From: Falsiphaeobacter marinintestinus
Lineage (GTDB): Bacteria; Pseudomonadota; Alphaproteobacteria; Rhodobacterales; Rhodobacteraceae
DNA: 64,000 nucleotides
Reading direction: 5' to 3'
Assembly: GCF_007923355.1 (NCBI RefSeq)
Contig: NZ_VOGO01000009.1
Coordinates: 124,001-188,000, forward strand
Made by a program: the position numbers and the translations under genes. Within the stretch, counting starts at the first letter, position 1; every line of letters begins with the position of its first letter. This document shows, one piece after another, positions 51,663 through 60,200 of the stretch. Below the pieces are notes generated by a model. That model did not search any database. It was not told the DNA's origin and saw only the letters and a list, made by a program, of their open reading frames with translations.

Positions 51663-53462
51663 TTACTGGCCTGGTGCGTACCAGATTGGAGACCCCCAAG
51701 CACGTTCCTGAATGATGGCCGGCACGTCCTCTAACAAGGGCAGGCCGTTACGAACTGCGTCATAGGTTGACCAGCGTGGTGTCGGGATTTCCAGCGCACG
51801 GGCATAGTAGAAGGCGGCCTCGCCCGGGTTGAAATCGGCATCTGTCCAGCTGCCGCTCAGCACACTTGCACCAATGTCGTTGGTAAAGAGCGCTGTACTC
51901 AGATCAACCGTGTTGCCGACCGCAGGCAGCTTTCCAGTTACGGGATCTGGTTGACGATCACCGGACCAGACCACATCGATGATCTTTTCATTAAGATCGC
52001 CATGGACGTCGACCCAGCCTTTGATGATCTGGATGCGGTCCAGATTGGCACCCATAGGATCTTTCTCGGCGTACAACGTAAGGGTTGGGGCGACGGCGAT
52101 CGAAGGCAGGGTGCCGCCCATAGGCGTACCGTTCAGATACCCTTCTCGCGCCATAGCTTCTGGACCAATCGGATCGGACAACCCGACACCACCGAACATG
52201 CGCAGCTTGATGCGCGGGCCAGAGGTTGCATAGGTCTCACGTCGGCGCATCGCATCGAAAATGGCCGAGCGGGTGTTTTCTGTTGCCCAGACGGCTGCCA
52301 GCGATCCGATGGACAGATCCTTGCCGTCAATCCAGCCCAGAATGTCGCCAGTTCGGCGGCGTTCGACGGTGCCGTCTTCGGGGCCGTGGGCGCCAATAAA
52401 ATTGTCTTCGGCCACCGCCGACATCAGGCCATTGTGATTATCTGTGCCGCCAATGAAGCCATATTTGAAGGGGTTCTGGCCCAGATTGAACTCATGCACC
52501 AGACCGCGTTCCAGACCGCCGCGCACAAAGTCGCGTTTTGAAAAAATGCGGCCTGAGTTCTTCTGGATCGAATCCGCGTTTTCGAAATCGGAGAATTCAT
52601 CAGCAGCCCAGAACTTGCGATGCACTTCGGAGCCACCTTTGACCTGCAGCATCTCGATCAGCGGTTCGAAATGGGCGCGGGTGCGCGCGTATTCCAACGA
52701 CAGGGGGGCGCCAAAACTGTCTGTGTCAGGGAACATCCGACCCTTGGACGCGTTGGAGTTGTGCGGGATCGCAAGTAGATGCTTACCCCCCGACTCCTGT
52801 AAACGCATCCATTCCCAAAGCTGTTCTTCTGTGTTCAGATCAACATAGCTCACCACATTTTCGGGGACGTTGTCATCGCGGAAAATGATGTTGCGGTGCA
52901 GGTTGGCACCATTCGGGGCAGCCGACCATTCAAACCCGATCATGGCACTGAATTCGCCTGGCTTGTTCGCCTCGTTCGCGGCCGTGACGATCAGGTCCCA
53001 TGCGCTTTTGGTCGTTCCAGGCCCGGCAAAGAAGTCAGGATGCTGTGGGTTGCTGCCGCGGTTGTTTGAGACCACGTATTTGAAAAACCAGCTTTGCCGG
53101 TCTTCGATGTCAGTCAGACCACGAAGAGTCACAAGGTCAGGGTTGTCATGGCCCGGCGCGTCTTTGAACATGGTCGAATACATCTCGCCCAGGTATTCAG
53201 AGTGGTCGGTGACAGTCGCAAAATCCAACGGGCGCTCGTGTTGCATGACTGTGCCGTCGGGCATCGTTACGGCCTCGCCTTGTGCAAATCGAAGGGCATC
53301 CGCCGGCATCAGCCTTGTGCCGCCGATATAGGCATCCAGCGAAAATGCGGTGTGCATGTGGGTTTCGCCGAAATATGCGTTGCGTAGTGGGTTGGGGTCA
53401 GCGTGCGCTGTGGCGGCAAAGGCAAAGGCAAAGGTCGCGACCGAGCATAGAAGTCTTTTCAT
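51663..53462 (-). CDS. DUF3604 protein, PHP-like metal hydrolase (copy 2)
   Basis: A 599-residue exported protein (signal peptide AATAHA). Metal-binding motifs of the DUF3604 family are FGETHMHTAFSLDA (His35, His37), TVTDHSEYLG, IPHNSN and GGTDNHNG. The C-terminal part has NLDRIQIIKGWVD, shared almost exactly with the neighbouring paralogue. The family's reaction is unknown; the His/Asp layout suggests a periplasmic PHP-like phosphoesterase or amidohydrolase. It starts 5 nt after the paralogue's stop, in one operon with an outer-membrane channel. Confidence 0.85.
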   Translation of the reverse strand: MKRLLCSVATFAFAFAATAHADPNPLRNAYFGETHMHTAFSLDAYIGGTRLMPADALRFAQGEAVTMPDGTVMQHERPLDFATVTDHSEYLGEMYSTMFKDAPGHDNPDLVTLRGLTDIEDRQSWFFKYVVSNNRGSNPQHPDFFAGPGTTKSAWDLIVTAANEANKPGEFSAMIGFEWSAAPNGANLHRNIIFRDDNVPENVVSYVDLNTEEQLWEWMRLQESGGKHLLAIPHNSNASKGRMFPDTDSFGAPLSLEYARTRAHFEPLIEMLQVKGGSEVHRKFWAADEFSDFENADSIQKNSGRIFSKRDFVRGGLERGLVHEFNLGQNPFKYGFIGGTDNHNGLMSAVAEDNFIGAHGPEDGTVERRRTGDILGWIDGKDLSIGSLAAVWATENTRSAIFDAMRRRETYATSGPRIKLRMFGGVGLSDPIGPEAMAREGYLNGTPMGGTLPSIAVAPTLTLYAEKDPMGANLDRIQIIKGWVDVHGDLNEKIIDVVWSGDRQPDPVTGKLPAVGNTVDLSTALFTNDIGASVLSGSWTDADFNPGEAAFYYARALEIPTPRWSTYDAVRNGLPLLEDVPAIIQERAWGSPIWYAPGQ

Positions 53463-53467
53463 CAGTC

Positions 53468-55354
53468 TTATCCTTTCGGCGTGTACCAGATTGGCGAAGT
53501 ATAGGCGCGTTCCCGTGTGATCATTTTGACCTCGGGCGGCATGTCGATGTCAAAGCGTACAGCGTCATACGCAGTCCAGCGTGGCGTCGGGATTTCGATT
53601 ACGCGGGCATAATAGAACGCGTTCTGAGTGGGGTCGAAATCGGGGTCTGTCCAGACGGTTTCAAGCTGTGCTGCGCCAATTGCATTTGACCATGTGGGAA
53701 CCGACAAATCGACGGTGTTGCCGATAGCAGGCAATTTGCCATCCGATCCCGGCTCGCGGTCACCAGCCCACACCACATCATGCACGTGTTCGTGTTGATC
53801 GCCGTTCGCATCAATCCAGCCTTTGATAATCTGAATCCGATCGAGGTTTGCCCCGATGGGATCGCGCATGGCATAGACAAGAAATGAAGGGGTTTCGCTT
53901 GCGGCCAGATCGCCGCCCATCGGCACTCCGTTGGTGTACCCGATCTTGGCGAGGTCGCGTTGTTTCAGGTCTGAGGGGTCGAAATCACCGCCAAAGAACC
54001 GCACTGTAATGCGTGGGCCTGTGGTTGCGTACACCTCGCGCCGCTCCATTGCGTCAAAGATGCCAGCGCGGGTGTTCGACGTGGCCCAGACTGCGGTCGG
54101 ACCGGGGGTCGCGTATTGCCAACCCTTGTACCCGATATCCAGTTCTTCGTTGCCTTTGGCGAACATGGTTGCCCGGTCTTTTGAGGGCTCCATCCATGCA
54201 AATGCCCCGAAGAAATTATCATCATCCTGTGTCGTCAGCCCGGTGTGGATGTCCGATCCGCCAACAAATCCCAACTTGAAAGGGTTCACACCTTGCTTGG
54301 CCTGAAAGTCGAGCCCGTGTTTCAGAATACTGCGGGCGTATTCATACTGGATCATCTCGGGCGTCTTGGCTTCGGTTACGTCAAGATTGGCCCAATCCCA
54401 GCGTTCGTAATTGGCGAATTCATCGGTCGGGGATAGCAGCGGATGCGCTTCGCTGTCGCCTTTGGTCTGGCCGATCTCAAGAAGGCGTTCCCAGCGTTGG
54501 CGGGTTTCAAGGTATTCACGATCAAACGCCTGTCCGTCACGGAACAGGTCGTTGGGGGCGAACATGATACCGTTCGAGAGGTTCGGATTATGCGGAATGG
54601 CCAGCACATCGCCGCCGGTGGTGTCTTCGTAGTTCTGCATCCAATTCCAAAGATCACGTGGATCGGGGCTGCCAGCCGGCGGGGACATCAAGAAAGGCAC
54701 CACTTGGAGCGCACGCTCAGGCCCGTCACGGAAAATGACGTTCCTGTGCAGGTTGTTGCCAGCCACCAGTGATGTCCACTCGTAAGCGATCATGGCTGTA
54801 AAGCGGTGCGGTTCGTTAAACTCTTCTGCGGCCTGCACCAGATCCTTCCAGGTGTTGTCATACCCTTCGGACCCGGGCTGATACAGCAATGCTTCGCTGA
54901 GGGTGCCCTGGCTGAACTGAGCAATCAGATCAATGCTCGCCTGCTTTGCCGCATCCCCTCCTTTGGCAAATTCCTCGTGATAGCGTTTGCCGTCTTCGTC
55001 TGCCATGACATTTGATGCACCACGCATGATATCAGTGATCACACCCATTCCATCGGTATGTTCGGTCAGCATGTAAAAATCGAACGGACGCGACAGCTTG
55101 ACCGGCAGGCCGGTGTTTGAGTTGACCTGTTCGCCTTTGGCGAAGCGATACATGTCACGCGGCATAAGGGTGGTTCCGCCGCCGCCCGCATCTGCCGACA
55201 GGGCAGAGTGCACATGTGTGTCGCCAAACAGGACCATGTCGGGGAAAGCCCGATTTGCGTTTGGTGAATAGGGGGCAGAGCCACTTGTGTCTTGGGCAAC
55301 AGCACCGGTTGCGGCAAGAATGGCCGCCATTGTCATAAGACTTGGTTTGATCAT
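53468..55354 (-). CDS. DUF3604 protein, PHP-like metal hydrolase (copy 1)
   Basis: A 628-residue paralogue with signal peptide (ATGAVAQ) and the same motifs: FGDTHVHSALSADAGGG (His47, His49), MLTEHTDGMG, IPHNPNLSNG and GGSDIHTG. An extra Gly-rich AGGGGTTLM segment follows the first motif. The two copies are diverged but collinear, so the duplication is old and probably gave different substrates or a two-subunit unit. It lies 48 bp downstream of the outer-membrane channel gene. Confidence 0.85.
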   Translation of the reverse strand: MIKPSLMTMAAILAATGAVAQDTSGSAPYSPNANRAFPDMVLFGDTHVHSALSADAGGGGTTLMPRDMYRFAKGEQVNSNTGLPVKLSRPFDFYMLTEHTDGMGVITDIMRGASNVMADEDGKRYHEEFAKGGDAAKQASIDLIAQFSQGTLSEALLYQPGSEGYDNTWKDLVQAAEEFNEPHRFTAMIAYEWTSLVAGNNLHRNVIFRDGPERALQVVPFLMSPPAGSPDPRDLWNWMQNYEDTTGGDVLAIPHNPNLSNGIMFAPNDLFRDGQAFDREYLETRQRWERLLEIGQTKGDSEAHPLLSPTDEFANYERWDWANLDVTEAKTPEMIQYEYARSILKHGLDFQAKQGVNPFKLGFVGGSDIHTGLTTQDDDNFFGAFAWMEPSKDRATMFAKGNEELDIGYKGWQYATPGPTAVWATSNTRAGIFDAMERREVYATTGPRITVRFFGGDFDPSDLKQRDLAKIGYTNGVPMGGDLAASETPSFLVYAMRDPIGANLDRIQIIKGWIDANGDQHEHVHDVVWAGDREPGSDGKLPAIGNTVDLSVPTWSNAIGAAQLETVWTDPDFDPTQNAFYYARVIEIPTPRWTAYDAVRFDIDMPPEVKMITRERAYTSPIWYTPKG

Positions 55355-55402
55355 GATGTTTCCCCCAAAAATACAAATGCTCGGCGTATGCCGTTAACGA
55401 AG

Positions 55403-56377
55403 TTAGAACACTAGGCCGACTGTGACCCAGAATTTGTCACTTTCAAACCGACGTTTTGCGCCAAATTCAGTTATATATTTCGCCTTTAACGTGACCGGAG
55501 CGTTGCCGATCTTGGTGCTCCACGTCAGAATTGGCCCGATCCCGCTGACCCGTGCCTGAAGGCTGTTTGCGCCGACAAGGGCCTTGAACGCATCGGCCCC
55601 CGATCCGCTGTCATCGCTGACCTGCTGATAGTGATACCCGGTCAGGCCAAGCGCCACCTGACTCGGGAATTGGCGCATGACGGTTGCTTCAAAATGCGCT
55701 TCGGGTGCTGTCTGATAATCGGTGGCCGTGTTCCTGGCGCTGACCGTGATCCCAAGCGCGCCGGACACCTCCCAGCCGCTGGCAGGGTCAAACCACGTCA
55801 TCGCGACAGTCGGATCAAACGCGAAACGGTTTTTACCAGCGTTCAAGGCATTGACGGACTTGCCGGGCACATTGACCACAGCCGCCTCATACCGCCCGGT
55901 GGGCAGAAAGAACTGTAAGGCAAGGTTCGTGTGGAGCTTGCCGCGGGTCCAATTGAAAATTGGGGTCAGGGTAATATCCCCAAGCGCGCGTTCAGTGTCT
56001 TCGAGATTGCCGGTCAGGCCAGAACCAAGTTCACCCGAATAAGTCATATCGGCGGCGACGTATGGAATGTTGATGTTCAGACCAACCCTGGCGCCCCCGA
56101 TCTGGGTGTCAAAGACATGCGTCAGATTGAACTTATAGGTAAACACATCAACGTTTGGATCGACGATCGCCGCACCACCCGCCGAGATGCTGGGTGCGCT
56201 GCCACTGAAGAACACGAAATCGTTATTCAGATAGGTTCCCGCAGGTGGCAGGATCCCGGCCATGCTGTCGCGGCTGCCCAGAAGATACGCTTCGATTCCG
56301 CCTTCAACGGCTAAAGATGAGGACGGAACAAGTGCGGCGGCTATCATACCCGCAGCATTTTTAGCGAGCTTTTTCAA
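55403..56377 (-). CDS. SphA/MetA-type outer-membrane channel
   Basis: A 324-residue protein with a signal peptide (SSSLAVEGG start of the mature part) and the outer-membrane beta-barrel pattern of the phenol_MetA_deg/SphA family. This includes YKFNLTHVFDTQIGGARVGLNINIPYV in part, IFNWTRGKLHTNLALQFFLPTGRY in part, and a final Phe (VGLVF) for BAM recognition. Family members often help uptake of hydrophobic compounds. It leads the operon of two DUF3604 hydrolases, which suggests uptake and hydrolysis of a shared substrate. Confidence 0.85.
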   Translation of the reverse strand: MKKLAKNAAGMIAAALVPSSSLAVEGGIEAYLLGSRDSMAGILPPAGTYLNNDFVFFSGSAPSISAGGAAIVDPNVDVFTYKFNLTHVFDTQIGGARVGLNINIPYVAADMTYSGELGSGLTGNLEDTERALGDITLTPIFNWTRGKLHTNLALQFFLPTGRYEAAVVNVPGKSVNALNAGKNRFAFDPTVAMTWFDPASGWEVSGALGITVSARNTATDYQTAPEAHFEATVMRQFPSQVALGLTGYHYQQVSDDSGSGADAFKALVGANSLQARVSGIGPILTWSTKIGNAPVTLKAKYITEFGAKRRFESDKFWVTVGLVF

Positions 56378-57277
56378 TCAAATAGCCTCTGAAAAATAGG
56401 GTGCGCCCAGCGTTCCGTTCATATTCTGTATTAAAGAATCACGTATAGCAATTGCGATGGTGTTCAAATTTCGCGTGCTTGAGCGCAGTCGTCGAAAGCT
56501 GAACAAGTCGTTTCAGAGCCACCCGCATCGGTGGCATCAGGGGCTTTGTTGTATAAGTCCGCTGGCGGGCGCGCTTCCCCTTTCCCCGGGTTAAGAACCT
56601 ATTGATTTCCGCCTGACGGTGTAATTTTTATAATGAAAACAGAGTGATGAAATGTCCGAGCTTTTCTGATTGGTCAAGGCGCAGATGGCGCGTCTTGAAC
56701 TCAGTTCTCTGAACTTTCGCCGCGCAGTGTGCCAAGCTGCAACGGTAGTGAGGAACCGGGGCCGAGTGATATGGGTAACAACATTGGGCACTCAGGCTGC
56801 GAAACGCAGAGGCCGGAAAAAGGCCATGGTGGCGAACCAGAAACCAGCTGGAACCTGACGGTTTATGAAAGGCATGATCGTCAGGTAAATGACCCGAACT
56901 GCTGGCAACTCCGCGCAAATTCTACCCGGCCATACATGCGCAAATAGGTGTGGAAATGCATCCAAAGGATCGGCTGTAAGCTGGTTTAAACTCTCTGGTT
57001 TACAGTTCCGGTTTCGCGCAGAAGACCATGCCCAGATGTGACCGATATCCGGTCAACCGCTTGACGAAACGAATAATTTTTCGTTGGCTACGGGGCAATA
57101 AAACATTAATGTGAAAGTAAGGAATGGGCTAGGCCACTTGCCGAAATGACGTTGTCGCCCACAGCCTGTGTGCAGCCGGTGTACTTTGGTTAACGGTATG
57201 TGCCTGTTCTGACGTGTTTGTCATTATCCAGTGATTTTGGTCGTCTAGCTCTGGCCCGTCGCAAAGGATACGTGGCA
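56378..57277. other. 900-bp region without a supported gene
   Basis: This region holds the promoter area of the SphA-type gene, one IS5/IS903-like terminal repeat (56542-56559), an AACGAA/TTCGTT inverted repeat near 57068-57085, and the promoter area of the large cyclase gene. Short open frames occur on both strands (for example around 56630-56950), but none has a credible start, ribosome-binding site or recognisable product. It may be decayed sequence next to a past insertion. Confidence 0.5.
56542..56559 (+). mobile_element. Solitary IS5/IS903-like terminal inverted repeat
   Basis: GGCTTTGTTGTATAAGTC matches the 18-bp IS903 terminal repeat as I know it (GGCTTTGTTGAATAAATC) at 16 of 18 positions. 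The orientation would place the element to the right, but no second end and no transposase were found before 57277. It is probably the remnant of a lost insertion. Confidence 0.4.
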
Positions 57278-60200
57278 ATGAAAGCAGTGGAACACTACGA
57301 TATTCTGGACACGCTGTTTGATGGGCGGCAAACCCGGATCTTGCGCGTCCGCAATGCCGATAGCGGTGCACCACATATCCTCAAAGTGTTGAAAGATGAA
57401 TTTCCCACCGCGGACGTGCAATCGTGGTTCAGGTACGAATATGAACTGACGCAGCGCGTTTCCGCAGCAGCGCAAGGCGTGATCGGCGTTGGAGAGTTGC
57501 GTCGCAACGGGCACGGCCTGTTGATGGAGCTTGAAGATATCGGGGCCGATACATTGGCCGCGGCGGTTTCTGCAGACGGCCCTTATCTGGGCGATCTGCA
57601 AAAAGCGCTGGATCTGTCGGTGGCGCTGGCTGGTGTGGTCGGCCGCATCCATCAGACCGACGTGATCCATAAGGGATTGTGCCCGGCGAACGTCCTGCTG
57701 TCGCCAGACAGGGATATGGTCCGGATCATCGATTTCGGACAGGCCAGTGAACTGTCTCTTGAAAATGCGGAAACGGCGAACCTGGATTTGCCGCTGGAGG
57801 TTCTGCACTATATCGCGCCGGAACAATCCGGTCGGATGAACCGCACGATCGATTACCGAGCGGATTTGTACAGCCTTGGTGCGACATTGTTCTATCTGTT
57901 TTCCGGGCGGGCACCTTTTGACGAAGACGGGCGCGAACTGGATGCAGCAGCCTTGATCCACGCCCATATCGCGCGGGCTCCGGTGTCTTTGATCCAGGCA
58001 AACCCCAATGTGCCCGAAGCGGTATCGCTGATCGTCGGGCGCCTTCTGGAAAAGAACATCGCGGATCGATATCAAAGTGCGGCCGGTCTGATTGAAGACT
58101 TGGAGTATTGCGCCAAAGAGTTTGCGCGAACGGGCCAGATTGCCGATTTTCGGTTGGCAAATTCGGACTATTCTGATCGCCTGATGCCGGTTCAGAAGCT
58201 GTTTGGCCGGGATAGCGAATTTCAAACCCTGCTGGATCGATTTCGCAGTTGCCGCAACGGTGGCGCGGAAATCGCCTTTATTCACGGGTATTCCGGCATC
58301 GGAAAATCTGCGCTGGTGAATGAATTGCAGCGTCCGATCGCGCTGGCAAACGGGTATTTCGTTGTTGGCAAGTTCGACGTCAACTTGCGGGATCAGCCCT
58401 ATGGCGGCATTCTTCAAGCACTGCGTGCACTGGTTGGTCAGCGGCTGTTGGCCAGCAGGAGCGCAATTGACAGATTGGCCGAGGATCTGAAAGCCGCGTT
58501 AGGTCCGAACGGTCAGATCATCATTGATGCCATTCCGGAAGTGCAACTGATCATTGGCGAACAGCCACAGGTTCCGGACCTTGGGCCCGAAGAATCCCAG
58601 AACCGCTTTGGCCGCGTGATCGAATCCTTCTTGCAGGTGATGGCCAGTGCCGATCATCCGCTGGTTGTTTTTATTGATGATCTGCAATGGGCCGACTTGC
58701 CGTCACTGAACCTGATGCGGCGGATCACAAGCGGCGCGACTCTACATCATCTGTTGCTGATCGGAGCGTATCGGAGCAACGAAGTTGACCCAGCACATCC
58801 TGTGTCACTGATGCGGGAAGCGCTGCAAGAACAACAGACCGCAGTTACAGATATTGAACTGGGCCCGCTGCGCACGTCTGACGTCGCCGACCTGATCAGC
58901 GCGATGATCCGCCTTCCGCTCAGCGAATCCGATGCCCTGATTACCCTGTGTTACGAAAAAACCGGGGGAAATCCGTTCTTTTTGAATCAGTTCCTTTTGG
59001 CACTGAACAATGACGGGCTGCTGACGTTCGACTATCGTGAAAACGCCTGGCAATGGGATATGGCAGCAATCGAGCGGCGCGACTACACCGACAATGTCGT
59101 TGATCTGGTTGTTGCGCGAATTCGCCGGATGCCAGGCGACGCTGCTGCAATGCTGAAAACAGCTGCATGTATTGGCAGCCGGTTTGATCTGCTGACTTTG
59201 TCAGAAATCGCCGGAATGCAATCCGATACGGCAGCGCAGCAGCTGTGGCCGCTATTGCAGGACAACCTGATTATGCCAGTGTCCCAAAACTATCGGGTGG
59301 CGCATGGGCACGATGGCGCAGATGCTGAAGCGGGGGCCAACGTCACCTATCGCTTCTTGCACGATCGGGTGCAGCAGGCGGCTTATGGGCTGCAGACAGA
59401 AGACGAGCGGCGACAGACTCATCTGGTCATTGCGCGAACCATGCACCGGACTTTGGCGGAGACGTCGCCCCGGGAACAATGGTTCGATGTGGTGGGGCAT
59501 TTCAACAATGCCTCCGATCTTATTGATTCACCCGAAGCGCGCAGCCAACTAGCCGCGTTGAACCTGGGCGCCGCCAGGCGTGCCAAAGATGCTGCGGCTT
59601 TTGAATCCGCGTCAGAGTATTTGCGCAATGGTCTTGCGGTGATGCCCGACAACACCTGGGATCAAGATTACCAATTGGCATTGGATCTGCACATCGAAGC
59701 AACGGAATCCGCCTATCTGACCCATGATTTTGACCGCATGGGGGTCCTGGCCGCCGAAACCGAAAAACGCGCCCGGTCGTTGATGGATGTCGTGCGTTTG
59801 CGCGATATCGAATTGCGCGCCTTTATCGCGGGTGACAAGCGTCAAGAGGCCCTGGCAGTGGCGTTGCCATTGTTGTTGGATCTGGGGGCTGGCTTTCCTG
59901 CGGAGCCGACTTTTGAGGATTATGGCGCAGGCTTTGGTGCCGCCGAAGGATCGCTGGCTGGAAAAGATGTTGCGGACCTGATCGACCTGCCAGAAATGAC
60001 GGACGAAAACGCGCGTGCCGCAATGCGCATTCTTAGTCTGATTTTTTCGGCGTCTTACTTTGCCGCGCCGCAGTTGCTGCCATTGATCATCGCCAAAATG
60101 GTCGAATTGTCAGGCCGTCATGGCAATGTCGGCGAAAGCGCGTTTGGGTATGCAGTGTACGGCCTGAATTTATGTGCCTTCGAGGGCAAGATCGAACGCG

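Noticed and set aside
56628-56918. Short open frames in the 900-bp gap
   Set aside because: No credible start or ribosome-binding site, stops in overlapping frames and no recognisable product.
57245-58417. Minus-strand open frame of 390 codons
   Set aside because: It is antisense to the pseudokinase domain, whose motifs are clear. Low stop frequency in GC-rich antisense frames explains it.
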